Assembly (NCBI RefSeq): GCF_042695135.1
Contig: NZ_CP170547.1
Span: 1,364,001 to 1,428,000 of the forward strand
Direction of reading: 5' to 3'
Length of the DNA: 64,000 nucleotides
Source of the DNA: Epilithonimonas sp042695135
Lineage (GTDB): Bacteria; Bacteroidota; Bacteroidia; Flavobacteriales; Weeksellaceae
The position numbers and the translations under genes were made by a program. Under the pieces are notes generated by a model, which saw only the letters and a program-made list of their open reading frames with translations, was not told where the DNA came from and did no database searches. Position 1 is the first letter of the stretch. Each line of letters opens with the position of its first letter. Shown here piece by piece: positions 43,128 to 51,053 of this stretch.

Positions 43128-43190
43128 TTCGAGAACCTAAAACTGACAACAGTTGCTATTAGAGATGTCATGCTGAGGTTCTCGAAGCAT
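43128..43190. repeat. Second inverted pair of the same palindrome core
   Basis: TTCGAGAACCTAAAACTGAC (43128-43147) and GTCATGCTGAGGTTCTCGAA (43167-43186) are opposite-facing, slightly diverged copies of the core, with 19 bases between. The pair lies just beyond the right repeat and ahead of the pyrEF 3' end. Confidence 0.8.
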
Positions 43191-43210
43191 TGAAGCAATT
43201 TGAATATAAT

Positions 43211-44569
43211 CTACAAAGTTTCCAAATATGCTTTCCAGCCCTCAGTTTTATAACGCAAAGCTTCCAATTCAGGTTCTTCGGATTTGTAAATCCCGCGTCC
43301 AACGATGATGAAATCGGTTCCATAATTTTTGATGACGTGTTCAGGAGAATTGTACTGTTGACCTTTGTCATCACCAGTTTCTCCAAGATTCACACCAGGT
43401 GTAAAGAGTAGGAGTTGGTCAGATATCTCGTTTTGAGCCACACAACCGATGATATTTGGATGGTTTTCTATCACTTTCATCGCTTCTTCACGGTAATGAG
43501 AATCCGTCAAAGTACCTTTAGAAGACATTCCCAAGATAGCAACCACGCCAACATTCATAAAGCAATCCAAACTCTTGCTGCCGCCAATAACGTGGGAAGT
43601 TACAAGGTCTGCCCAGTTGGATATTTTGTAAGTTCCGTAAGAAAATTGCAATTCCTGCGTATTTCCGATGTCAGCAAATTTGCGGTCTTCCATCAATAAG
43701 AAGTTATGTTTAGTTGCCAGATCTTTTAATGGCAAAATGGTTTCATCCGCATCAAAATCATTCAGAATATCAATGTGCGTTTTAAGTGCCGCAATGTGAG
43801 GACCAACAAAATCTGCAAAATTCAGCAATTCTTTTGTCGTAATAAAATCAGCTGAAGCGATGAGGTTTGACCTTTTTTCAATGGCGATTTCAAGGATTTT
43901 CCTGGCGAAAGAATGTTCTGCGGACTCCAATTTCTGCTCGTAAGACAAACGTTTTTTCTCTTCGAAGACAACCTGATTTCCGTTCACAAAATCCTGAATT
44001 CTCGCAACTTCATCCTCATCAATATAATTGACTTCTCTCAAAATCTCCACGACTTCAGAAATGTTGAAAAGTGAATGAACTTTATAACCTTTCGTCTCCA
44101 ATTTCTCTTTTCCACCTTGCTCACGGTCGAGTACGACAACGATGTCGGAAACTTTGATGCCTTCGTTTTCCACTTCGTCGATGGTTTCTACGAGAGATTT
44201 TCCGGAAGTAATCACATCTTCTACCAAAAGACAGTTTTGACCTTTTTCGTAAATACCTTCGATCAGTTTTTTGGTGCCGTAAGATTTGGCTTCTTTTCTT
44301 TTGATAATGAGCGGAATATAACTTTCTAGTGACATTGCCGTTGCCATCGGAAGTGCAGCATAAGGAACACCACAAATAATGTCAAAATTATCCAACGGAA
44401 GCATTTCCAGAAGATAATTGGCAAGTTTTTTCAGGATTTTTGGGTCAGAAGCGAGTGGCCGCAAATCCACGTAAAACGGACTTTCAATCCCGCTTTTCAA
44501 TGTGAAACGCCCAAATTTGATGATCCCGAGTTTGTAACACTCGAGGAAGAATTCTTTTTTACTTTCCAT
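43211..44569 (-). CDS. Bifunctional orotate phosphoribosyltransferase / OMP decarboxylase (UMP-synthase-like)
   Basis: A 452-residue fusion covering the last two steps of UMP synthesis. Residues about 1-200 are PyrE: FTLKSGIESPFYVDLR, GVPYAALPMATAMS and the PRPP-binding CLLVEDVITSGKSL. Residues about 210-452 are PyrF: KTHIDILNDFD and MEDRKFADIGNT, with the catalytic D-K-x-x-D set (DRKFADIGNT), plus the phosphate-binding IIVGRGIY. The OPRT-then-ODC order and the DRKFADIGNT wording resemble eukaryotic UMPS more than typical bacterial PyrF (DxKxxDIPxT). Channelling of orotidylate is plausible. It is monocistronic, with a promoter at 44590. Confidence 0.92.
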   Translation of the reverse strand: MESKKEFFLECYKLGIIKFGRFTLKSGIESPFYVDLRPLASDPKILKKLANYLLEMLPLDNFDIICGVPYAALPMATAMSLESYIPLIIKRKEAKSYGTKKLIEGIYEKGQNCLLVEDVITSGKSLVETIDEVENEGIKVSDIVVVLDREQGGKEKLETKGYKVHSLFNISEVVEILREVNYIDEDEVARIQDFVNGNQVVFEEKKRLSYEQKLESAEHSFARKILEIAIEKRSNLIASADFITTKELLNFADFVGPHIAALKTHIDILNDFDADETILPLKDLATKHNFLLMEDRKFADIGNTQELQFSYGTYKISNWADLVTSHVIGGSKSLDCFMNVGVVAILGMSSKGTLTDSHYREEAMKVIENHPNIIGCVAQNEISDQLLLFTPGVNLGETGDDKGQQYNSPEHVIKNYGTDFIIVGRGIYKSEEPELEALRYKTEGWKAYLETL

Positions 44570-44589
44570 TTACTTTTCTTAGATTTCTA

Positions 44590-44597
44590 CAAATTTA
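44590..44597 (-). promoter_or_regulatory. Candidate -7 promoter element of the pyrimidine fusion gene
   Basis: The minus-strand TAAATTTG matches TAnnTTTG, 20 bases upstream of the ATG at 44569. Confidence 0.5.
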
Positions 44598-44638
44598 AGG
44601 CGAATTTTTCAGACAGAAAAAAATGAAGAAGTTTAAAC

Positions 44639-44715
44639 TCTCGCAGATTTTCCAGATTTGGCAGATGAAAAATTACGAATAATTTAAATCTGCTGAATTT
44701 GCTTAATCTGCGAGA
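44639..44715. repeat. Dispersed inverted repeat, family B, full copy
   Basis: TCTCGCAGATTTTCCAGATT at the left and GCTTAATCTGCGAGA at the right are complementary, with inner CAGATTTGGCAGAT / AAATCTGCTGAATTT also pairing. The 77-base unit can form one long hairpin in the spacer between tag and the pyrimidine fusion gene. A shorter copy lies at 485-531. Confidence 0.65.
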
Positions 44716-44728
44716 AACATAAATTCAC

Positions 44729-45280
44729 TTAAATCTCTTTCCATTTTGGATTTGTAGCAAATATCTTTTCATTGATTTTGCAATTCTCAGAATGCGCTCC
44801 TTTCAGAAAACCAATACTCATAAGAAATTCGCCGACAATTTCGCCACCTGTGAATTTGAAAGTTTTCTTGAATAGCTTCACCCATTCTTCCTTAGTTTTC
44901 GGATGATGATGTTCCAGCCATTTTTCGAAAGAGCCAAATTCTTTTTTTAATTCCAGAATAGTTTTTGCATTTTCTATGGCTGCGTTGACTTTTAATTTAT
45001 TTCGGATAATTCCGGGATCAGACAGCAATCTTTCACGGTCTTTTTCCGTGTAAGCTGCAATTTTTTCGATACTGAAATTACTGTAAGCCTTCCGGAAAGA
45101 ATCTTCTTTTTTCAAAATTGTTTCCCAACTCAATCCGGCTTGGTTGATTTCCATAATCAATCTTCCGAAAAGTTCATCATCATTATGTATGGGAAAACCG
45201 TAATGGTTATCGTGGTAATTTTTGTGCAATGCTTTTCTTTCTTCAGGCTGCATTGTTTCTATGGCTGCGCAATATGACAT
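44729..45280 (-). CDS. tag: DNA-3-methyladenine glycosylase I
   Basis: A 183-residue base-excision repair enzyme that removes 3-methyladenine from alkylated DNA. Tag landmarks are DNHYGFPIHNDDELFGRLIM, EINQAGLSWETILKK (with the substrate-recognising Glu and Trp) and GIIRNKLKVNAAIENA. The C-terminal MSIGFLKGAHSENC supplies zinc-site residues. It lies just upstream of the family B repeat and downstream of the MazG-like gene on the same strand. Confidence 0.92.
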   Translation of the reverse strand: MSYCAAIETMQPEERKALHKNYHDNHYGFPIHNDDELFGRLIMEINQAGLSWETILKKEDSFRKAYSNFSIEKIAAYTEKDRERLLSDPGIIRNKLKVNAAIENAKTILELKKEFGSFEKWLEHHHPKTKEEWVKLFKKTFKFTGGEIVGEFLMSIGFLKGAHSENCKINEKIFATNPKWKEI

Positions 45281-45325
45281 TTCTTATAGATATTAGAAGT
45301 TAGGTTTTAGATATTAAAAAGGACT

Positions 45326-45643
45326 TTAAAACAGATTTTCAGTTTTCGTCAGGAATTTGTCCATCGCTTCCTTGATGTCGATATCCATTCTGTCGGAAAG
45401 ATTGATGATCCACCAAATGGATTCTGCTAATTTATGCTTCAATTCTGCATCCGAATTGGCTTTTGACCATGTTTTCTCGTGTGACATTGTATTTCGTCCT
45501 ACCAATCCGGCGTCCGACAAAAATCCAAGGGCATCTTGTTCAATTGTCCAGACTTTGCCATTTTGTTTTAGCTCAAGTTCGTGATATAATTTTCGAATCC
45601 TGATTGATCTTTCTATGATTTCGTCGAATTTTTCAACTGCCAT
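45326..45643 (-). CDS. MazG-like nucleotide pyrophosphohydrolase-type protein
   Basis: A 105-residue all-helical protein. The arrangement of acidic residues (IEQDALGFLSDAG, then AESIWWIINLSDRMDIDI) suggests the four-helix MazG/dUTPase-like fold that hydrolyses NTPs, but the usual ExxE...ExxD set is only partly kept. Its function is therefore uncertain. It precedes tag by 45 bases on the same strand and may share its transcript. The candidate promoter at 45661-45668 faces it. Confidence 0.6.
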   Translation of the reverse strand: MAVEKFDEIIERSIRIRKLYHELELKQNGKVWTIEQDALGFLSDAGLVGRNTMSHEKTWSKANSDAELKHKLAESIWWIINLSDRMDIDIKEAMDKFLTKTENLF

Positions 45644-45660
45644 TTTTATATTATTTAAAA

Positions 45661-45668
45661 CAAAAATA
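45661..45668 (-). promoter_or_regulatory. Candidate -7 promoter element of the MazG-like/tag unit
   Basis: The minus-strand TATTTTTG matches TAnnTTTG, 17 bases upstream of the ATG at 45643. Confidence 0.5.
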
Positions 45669-45736
45669 CAAAGTAAATCGGTCTTAATAAGTTCCTTTTT
45701 GGCAAAATCCTTATCTTCGTCAAAAGCTTTTTTAAA

Positions 45737-47278
45737 ATGAACAAAACACTGACTTTTTCCTTTTTCCTTTTCTCTTTTCTCTTTTTCAATGCTCAGATTG
45801 AAGAGAAAAAACTCGACGAACTGATTCAGAATTCACTTAAAACCTTCGACGTTCCGGGAATGTCTGTGGGAATTGTGAAAGACGGAAAAGTGATTTATGC
45901 CAAAGGATTCGGTGTTCGTTCACTTAATAATAGTCAGCCGATGGACGAGAATACGTTGGTAGGAATTGCATCTAATAGTAAAGGTTTTACTTGCACCGCT
46001 TTGGCAATTCTGGCCGACGAAGGCAAAATAAGCTGGGATGATAAAGTCAGCAAATATATCCCTGAATTCCAAATGGCTGACCCATACGTTTCTCAAAATG
46101 TGACGATTAAAGATTTGATTACGCATAGAGCCGGACTCGGTTTGGGTCAAGGTGATTTGATGTTTTTTCCTGAAGGCGGAAATTTTACGGTAAATGATAT
46201 TGTTCACAATGTTCGTTATCTGAAACCAGAAAATCCTTTCAGAACGACTTTGGATTACAATAATATTATGTTCATCGTTGCTGGTGAAGTGATTCACAGA
46301 GTTTCCGGATTGCAATGGGCAGATTTCATCGAGCAGAGGATTATGAAACCAGTCGGAATGACGGCGAGTTTCGGAAGTTATAAGAAAGCAGTTACTGCAA
46401 ATGCCCAAAATATCATCGATGCACACGCACCGGTTGACGGAAAAGCAATTGCAGTTCCTCACGATTGGAATGATACGGCAAACGCAGCCGGCGGAATCTT
46501 GAGTAATATTAAAGATATGACCACTTGGGCAGATTTTCTTCTCAATGGCTTCGTAACCAAAGATGGAAAGCGATTGGTTTCTGAGAAAAATGCACACGAG
46601 CTTTGGAGTCTTCAGATTCCGGACAAAGTTGGGATTACTTCTCCTTATGATACGCATTTTTATGGTTATGGATTAGGTTGGTTTTTGAGCGATGTGAAAG
46701 GTCATTTGCAGGTTCAGCATTCTGGCGGTTTGATTGGAACGGTGACGCATTTTACCTTGATTCCTGATATGAAACTGGGAATTGTGGTTTTGACTAATCA
46801 GCAATCTGGTGCGGCTTTTTCCACAATTACAAATTCTGTGAAAGATGCTTATCTGAAAGTTGAAAACCGCGATTGGTTGAAAATCTATGGCGACAGAAAT
46901 AAGAAAAATGAAGAGTTTTTTGCCAAACAAAAGAAAGACGTTTACGACAAAGCTTCTAAGTTTAAATCTGATTTGAAAGACGACCAGTTCATTGGTTGGT
47001 ACAAAGATGAATGGTTTGGGATCGTTGAGGTTTCCAAAGTTGGAAAAGCTTACAGAATTCTCAGCAAATCTTCTCCGAGATTGAAAGGCGATTTGATTCC
47101 ATATTCCGCAAATTCATTTGTAGTGAAATGGGACGACAGAAGTTACGATGCCGATGTTTTCTTCACTTTGAATTTTGATGAAAATGGAAAAGCCGTTTCT
47201 GCGAAAATGAAACCGATTTCTGATGTCACGGATTTTAGTTTTGATTTTGAGGATTTGGATTTGAAGAAGATTAATTAA
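45737..47278 (+). CDS. Serine hydrolase of the class C beta-lactamase family with DUF3471-like domain
   Basis: A 513-residue exported protein (signal about 1-19, FLFFNAQ). Residues about 25-370 form the penicillin-binding/beta-lactamase fold: catalytic SxxK in IASNSKGF, the YxN motif in LDYNNIMF and HSGG in VQHSGGLIGT. Residues about 400-513 form a DUF3471-like beta-barrel domain. It may be a D-aminopeptidase, carboxypeptidase or esterase; true beta-lactamase activity is not predictable. The stop overlaps the start of the next gene by one base (TAATG). Confidence 0.85.
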   Translation: MNKTLTFSFFLFSFLFFNAQIEEKKLDELIQNSLKTFDVPGMSVGIVKDGKVIYAKGFGVRSLNNSQPMDENTLVGIASNSKGFTCTALAILADEGKISWDDKVSKYIPEFQMADPYVSQNVTIKDLITHRAGLGLGQGDLMFFPEGGNFTVNDIVHNVRYLKPENPFRTTLDYNNIMFIVAGEVIHRVSGLQWADFIEQRIMKPVGMTASFGSYKKAVTANAQNIIDAHAPVDGKAIAVPHDWNDTANAAGGILSNIKDMTTWADFLLNGFVTKDGKRLVSEKNAHELWSLQIPDKVGITSPYDTHFYGYGLGWFLSDVKGHLQVQHSGGLIGTVTHFTLIPDMKLGIVVLTNQQSGAAFSTITNSVKDAYLKVENRDWLKIYGDRNKKNEEFFAKQKKDVYDKASKFKSDLKDDQFIGWYKDEWFGIVEVSKVGKAYRILSKSSPRLKGDLIPYSANSFVVKWDDRSYDADVFFTLNFDENGKAVSAKMKPISDVTDFSFDFEDLDLKKIN

Positions 47279-47994
47279 TGGAAAAATTACAATCCCATAA
47301 AACCGAAATCTCCGACAAAGGATTCACAATCATCAATCAAGTTTTTTCTGAGAAAGAAATCAATCAAATCATTAATGTCATTGATTCTATAGATACTTCA
47401 AAGGAAACTTTCAGGAAATCGGAAGACCTTTTTGCTATCAGACAATTCTTGAAGGAAGTTCCGGGAAGTCATCAATTTATTTTTAATGATAACATTAAGA
47501 AAATCATTAATGAAATCTTTGGAGATAATTATTTTGTGGTCAAAAGTATCTATTTTGATAAGCCTGAAAAATCAAACTGGTACGTTTCCTATCATCAGGA
47601 TTTGACCATTTCGGTAGATAAGAAATTAGACTTGAAAGGTTTCGGACCTTGGACGACGAAGCAAAATCAATTTGCTGTTCAGCCACCAATCGATTATTTG
47701 AAAAATATATTTACAATCAGAATTCATCTTGATGATACGGATGAAAATAACGGCGCTTTGAAAGTGGTTCCAAATTCCCACAGTAAGGAAATCTACCGAC
47801 CGGAAACTATCGACTGGAATGTTGAAACCGAGGAAATTTGCTCTGTAAACAAAGGCGGAATTATGATTATGAAACCACTAATTCTTCACGGTTCAAACAG
47901 AACAACAAACAATAAAAAACGCAGAGTCATCCACATTGAGTTTTCCAATATGGAATTGCCTGAGGAAGTCAATTGGTCTGAAAGATTGAATTGA
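47278..47994 (+). CDS. Phytanoyl-CoA dioxygenase (PhyH) family protein
   Basis: A 238-residue Fe(II)/2-oxoglutarate oxygenase. The iron site is visible as YHQDLTISV (HxD) and the distal His in KPLILHGSNRTTN, with the arginine just after binding 2-oxoglutarate. The substrate is unknown; members hydroxylate diverse small molecules. It begins within the stop of the serine hydrolase gene, so the two are translationally coupled. Confidence 0.82.
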   Translation: MEKLQSHKTEISDKGFTIINQVFSEKEINQIINVIDSIDTSKETFRKSEDLFAIRQFLKEVPGSHQFIFNDNIKKIINEIFGDNYFVVKSIYFDKPEKSNWYVSYHQDLTISVDKKLDLKGFGPWTTKQNQFAVQPPIDYLKNIFTIRIHLDDTDENNGALKVVPNSHSKEIYRPETIDWNVETEEICSVNKGGIMIMKPLILHGSNRTTNNKKRRVIHIEFSNMELPEEVNWSERLN

Positions 47995-47997
47995 AAT

Positions 47998-48294
47998 TTA
48001 ATCTGGTCTTTTCACAATGTCTTGAGAAGCATTGAAAACTGCTTTTACGAGAATAAGTTTGTCAGTCTCATCGATTTGATAAAAAATAATGTACGGATAT
48101 TTTGAAAACGTAAGACCTCGGAAATCCTTATAATAAATTTGGAAAAAGGGATTTTGAGAAATTTTCTTTAACGTCAAATCATAATCCTCGACGAAATTCT
48201 GAGCAACTTTTAACGAAGCTTCTCTTTTATAATAAGCTACAGCTTTTCTTACATCAGCTTTTGCAACGGGAGAAATCTTGACTTTATAAGCCAT
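47998..48294 (-). CDS. RelE/ParE-family toxin
   Basis: A 98-residue protein with the RelE/ParE fold: an N-terminal KVKISPVAKADVRKAVAYY strand-helix, then YKDFRGLTFSKYPYIIFY, the typical core strands that end toxins of this family. It would inhibit translation or gyrase; RelE-type catalytic residues are not obvious. The gene overlaps the antitoxin gene by 11 bases, in the usual antitoxin-toxin order on the minus strand. Confidence 0.85.
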   Translation of the reverse strand: MAYKVKISPVAKADVRKAVAYYKREASLKVAQNFVEDYDLTLKKISQNPFFQIYYKDFRGLTFSKYPYIIFYQIDETDKLILVKAVFNASQDIVKRPD

Positions 48295-48517
48295 ATTCTT
48301 TTTTCAATTCGGCCACGAACGCGTCATTGTCCTGATATTCTGACAGAGGCAAATCTTCTTGGTTGTCCAATGTTTTCTTTTGTTCTTCGGAAAGTTCAAA
48401 ATTATTGGCTTCCTCAGCAATATTCGGATACTGTTTTTTTAATTTCTCCCATTCTTTGATGGGAATGAAAACGCCGGTTGGTACGCCATTATGGTCTTCG
48501 ATTACTTGTGTCTTCAT
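48284..48517 (-). CDS. Type II antitoxin of the RelE/ParE pair
   Basis: A 77-residue acidic protein. The N-terminal part (MKTQVIEDHNGVPTGVFIPI, then KEWEKLKKQY) resembles the Phd/YefM-like or AbrB-like DNA-binding segment of antitoxins. The acidic C-terminus (LSEYQDNDAFVAELKKEYGL) would wrap the toxin. It overlaps the toxin gene and comes first in the operon. A candidate promoter is at 48549. The exact antitoxin family is not certain. Confidence 0.75.
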   Translation of the reverse strand: MKTQVIEDHNGVPTGVFIPIKEWEKLKKQYPNIAEEANNFELSEEQKKTLDNQEDLPLSEYQDNDAFVAELKKEYGL

Positions 48518-48548
48518 TGTTCCAAATTTTCAGTGAATCATCTTTTAT

Positions 48549-48556
48549 CAAAAGTA
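48549..48556 (-). promoter_or_regulatory. Candidate -7 promoter element of the toxin-antitoxin operon
   Basis: The minus-strand TACTTTTG matches TAnnTTTG, about 32 bases upstream of the antitoxin ATG. Confidence 0.45.
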
Positions 48557-48573
48557 CAATTTTTTATTAAACT

Positions 48574-48612
48574 AAAAAGCCTTTCAAAGTTTTAACTCCG
48601 AAAGGCTTTTGT
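48574..48612 (-). terminator. Rho-independent terminator of the alpha-oxoamine synthase gene
   Basis: AAAAGCCTTTC and GAAAGGCTTTT are complementary around a 13-base loop, with T-rich sequence on the minus-strand side. Confidence 0.75.
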
Positions 48613-48629
48613 TATATTAATTTTAAAGA

Positions 48630-49901
48630 TTAAATCTCTTTAAACTGCAAATTCTGCTCTTCAACTTGTTTATCTGCCAAATCTTTGTAATAGCCAACTT
48701 CTAATTTTTTGTAGATAGAATCAAAAGCTTCCAATGTTTCGTTAATCTCCGCATCTGTATGGGAAGCCGTCGGGATTAATCTTAATAGAATCATTCCTTT
48801 TGGGATCACAGGATAGGAAACTACAGATGTAAAAATCAAATAATTTTCTCTTAAATCTCTTGCCAACATCATCGCTTCCATTGGGCCTCCTTGGATGAAA
48901 ACCGGTGTTACACAAGTGTTGGTGTCTCCAAGATTGTAACCAATTTTCTTAAGTCCGCCTTGTAGTTTTTCAACATTTTCCCAAAGTTTAGCTTTGATTT
49001 CTGGTCTTGACCTCAATAGTTCCAATCTCTTCAAACCTCCGATTACCATTGGCATTGTCAAAGATTTTGCAAAGATTTGGGACCTTAGGTTGAATTTCAG
49101 ATAACGGATAATTTCTTTGTTCCCAGCTAAGAAAGCTCCGAAGCCAGCCATAGATTTTGCAAACGTAGAGAAATAAACATCGATCTCATCCTGACATCCT
49201 TGCTCTTCTCCAGCTCCAGCTCCGGTGGCACCAAGTGTCCCGAATCCGTGCGCATCATCCACCAAAATTCTGAAACCATATTTTTCTTTCAGGGCACAGA
49301 TCTCTTTCAATTTTCCTTGCTGACCTCTCATTCCGAAAACGCCTTCCGTAATGACCAAGATTCCACCTCCGGTTTCTGCAGTTACTTTTTGAGCTCTTTG
49401 CAGGTTTTTTTCAAGACTTACAATGTCGTTGTGTCTGTAGGTAAAACGTTTTCCAGAATGTAATCTAACGCCATCCACGATACAAGCGTGAGAATCTACA
49501 TCATAAACAATCACGTCATTTCTGGAAACCAAAGCATCAATGCAAGACACCATTCCCTGATAACCAAAATTCAAAAGATATGCTGATTCTTTCTGAACAA
49601 ATTCTGCCAATTCTCTCTCCAACTGCAAATGTTGATCGGTCTCGCCGGACATTGCTCTTGCACCCATTGGATAAAACATTCCGTATTCTGCAGCTGCCTT
49701 TGCATCGGCTTCCAAAACTTCCGGATGGTTGCAAAGTCCCAGATAATCATTGGCACTCCAGAAAATTACTTCTTTCCCCTGAAATTTCATTCTAGGACCA
49801 ATCGGGCCTTCCAATCTTGGGAAAATATAATAGCCTTCCGCATAATCTGCAAATTGTCCCAAAGGACCTGGATTCTGTTTTATTCTTTCAAAAATGTCCA
49901 T
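48630..49901 (-). CDS. Alpha-oxoamine synthase-family PLP enzyme, candidate cysteate/serine acyltransferase
   Basis: A 423-residue PLP enzyme of the family that includes serine palmitoyltransferase, AONS and 2-amino-3-ketobutyrate ligase (KBL). I start it at the ATG at 49901 (MDIFERIKQNPG). The PLP lysine is in STFAKSMAGFGAF, the stacking histidine in DVDSHACIVDGVRLHSG and the aspartate in ILVDDAHGFGTLG. The motifs GARAMSGETDQHLQLE and AKSMAGFGAF differ from the E. coli KBL wording that I know. The upstream cysteine-synthase-like gene suggests use of cysteate plus acyl thioester for sulfonolipid (capnine-type) synthesis. KBL or serine palmitoyltransferase remains possible. A terminator-like hairpin lies between the two genes. 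Confidence 0.7.
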   Translation of the reverse strand: MDIFERIKQNPGPLGQFADYAEGYYIFPRLEGPIGPRMKFQGKEVIFWSANDYLGLCNHPEVLEADAKAAAEYGMFYPMGARAMSGETDQHLQLERELAEFVQKESAYLLNFGYQGMVSCIDALVSRNDVIVYDVDSHACIVDGVRLHSGKRFTYRHNDIVSLEKNLQRAQKVTAETGGGILVITEGVFGMRGQQGKLKEICALKEKYGFRILVDDAHGFGTLGATGAGAGEEQGCQDEIDVYFSTFAKSMAGFGAFLAGNKEIIRYLKFNLRSQIFAKSLTMPMVIGGLKRLELLRSRPEIKAKLWENVEKLQGGLKKIGYNLGDTNTCVTPVFIQGGPMEAMMLARDLRENYLIFTSVVSYPVIPKGMILLRLIPTASHTDAEINETLEAFDSIYKKLEVGYYKDLADKQVEEQNLQFKEI

Positions 49902-49930
49902 TTTTCTAACTAATATTTTTTGATTTACTG

Positions 49931-49961
49931 AAAAAACCTTTTGTCTTTCCAAAAGGTTTAT
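49931..49961 (-). terminator. Terminator-like hairpin between the two PLP-enzyme genes
   Basis: AACCTTTTG and CAAAAGGTT form a 9-bp stem around GAAAGA, followed by TTTT on the minus strand. It may end or attenuate transcription from the upstream cysteine-synthase-like gene. Confidence 0.6.
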
Positions 49962-49976
49962 TAATATTTTGAATTA

Positions 49977-51014
49977 TTATTTGATAATTTCTGTCTTGAA
50001 GATCTCATCGTAATTGTGAAAACAATTGTTGATGAAACCTTGCTCTTCCATCCATTTGTCACTGTATACTTTAGTGATGTAACGTGAGCCGTGATCCGGG
50101 AAAATTAAAACAACCAAATCATCACTTTTAAACTCGTGAGAATTGGCGTATTGGATCAAAGCCTGAGTAACAGCTCCAGTTGTGTAACCGCCCATAATCG
50201 CTTCTTTCAACGCAATTTCGCGGGTTCTATAAGCCGACATTTCGTCATTCACTCTTACATATTCATCAATTTTATCAAAAAGAAGTGCACCTGGAATCAG
50301 GTTTTTTCCAAGACCTTCGATCTGATAAGGATGGATTTCTGTTTTATTGATTTTCCCTGTTTCGTGGTAAGTTTTCAGGATAGATCCGTCTGCATCTACG
50401 CCTATTACTTTGATTTCAGGATTTTGTTCTTTCAAATATTTTGCAGTTCCGGAAAGTGTTCCTCCGGTTCCTGTACAAGCAAAAACGTGTGTGATCTTTC
50501 CATCAGTCTGGTTCCAAAGTTCGGGTCCAGTTGTCTGGTAATGCGCATCAATATTCAGTTCATTAAAATACTGATTGATATAAACTGAATTAGGTGTTTC
50601 TCTTGCAATTCTTTTTGCAACTTCATAATAAGATTTCGGATCATCAGCCGGAACAGAAGCAGGACAAACATAAACTGTTGCGCCCAAAGCTTTCAGATAA
50701 GCAATTTTCTCGGCTTTCGTTTTATCACTTACGGCAAGGATGCATTTGTAACCTTTTACGATACAAACCATCGCTATAGAAAATCCGGTATTTCCGGATG
50801 TGGTTTCAACTATGACAGAATCAGGTTTTATCAGACCTTTTTTCTCTGCATTTTCTATGATGTGAAGGGCAATTCTATCTTTCGTAGAATGGCCTGGATT
50901 ATAAGATTCCAACTTAGCGTATACTGTCGCAGGAATGTCCTTGGTAACGTGATTCAATTTGACCAACGGGGTGTTGCCAATCAAACCAAGAATATTATCG
51001 TATACATTCGTCAT
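49977..51014 (-). CDS. Cysteine-synthase-family PLP enzyme, candidate cysteate synthase
   Basis: A 345-residue beta-replacement PLP enzyme. The PLP lysine lies in NPGHSTKDRIALHI, where classic O-acetylserine sulfhydrylases read PxxSVKDR. TTSGNTGFSIAMV is the substrate loop and TGTGGTLSGTAKYL the phosphate-binding loop. The NPGHS wording and the downstream alpha-oxoamine synthase suggest a special product such as L-cysteate (sulfite plus phosphoserine), the first step to sulfonolipids. Cysteine synthesis or a cystathionine-beta-synthase-like role cannot be excluded from sequence. Confidence 0.75.
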   Translation of the reverse strand: MTNVYDNILGLIGNTPLVKLNHVTKDIPATVYAKLESYNPGHSTKDRIALHIIENAEKKGLIKPDSVIVETTSGNTGFSIAMVCIVKGYKCILAVSDKTKAEKIAYLKALGATVYVCPASVPADDPKSYYEVAKRIARETPNSVYINQYFNELNIDAHYQTTGPELWNQTDGKITHVFACTGTGGTLSGTAKYLKEQNPEIKVIGVDADGSILKTYHETGKINKTEIHPYQIEGLGKNLIPGALLFDKIDEYVRVNDEMSAYRTREIALKEAIMGGYTTGAVTQALIQYANSHEFKSDDLVVLIFPDHGSRYITKVYSDKWMEEQGFINNCFHNYDEIFKTEIIK

Positions 51015-51045
51015 TTTATATCATTTTTCTCTCAAAAACTGTCTG

Positions 51046-51053
51046 CAAAAATA
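51046..51053 (-). promoter_or_regulatory. Candidate -7 promoter element of the cysteine-synthase-like gene
   Basis: The minus-strand TATTTTTG matches TAnnTTTG, 31 bases upstream of the ATG. Confidence 0.5.

Larger units (their letters stand above)
42605..43190. mobile_element. Putative palindrome-bracketed GIY-YIG element
   Basis: One coding gene (GIY-YIG), its own candidate promoter and four copies of a core GTCA..CTGAGGTTCTCGAAG lie within 590 bases. The copies are oriented right, left, left, right. The first two form an exact 30-bp inverted pair around the gene; the last two form a second inverted pair downstream. No target-site duplication is evident. That it moves is an inference from architecture, by analogy with REP palindromes that accompany single-domain transposases. 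Confidence 0.45.

Noticed and set aside
48630..49901. Firm assignment as glycine C-acetyltransferase (kbl)
   Set aside because: It is possible by family, but the neighbour and the motif wording fit acyltransferases of sulfonolipid synthesis as well; sequence reading alone cannot decide.
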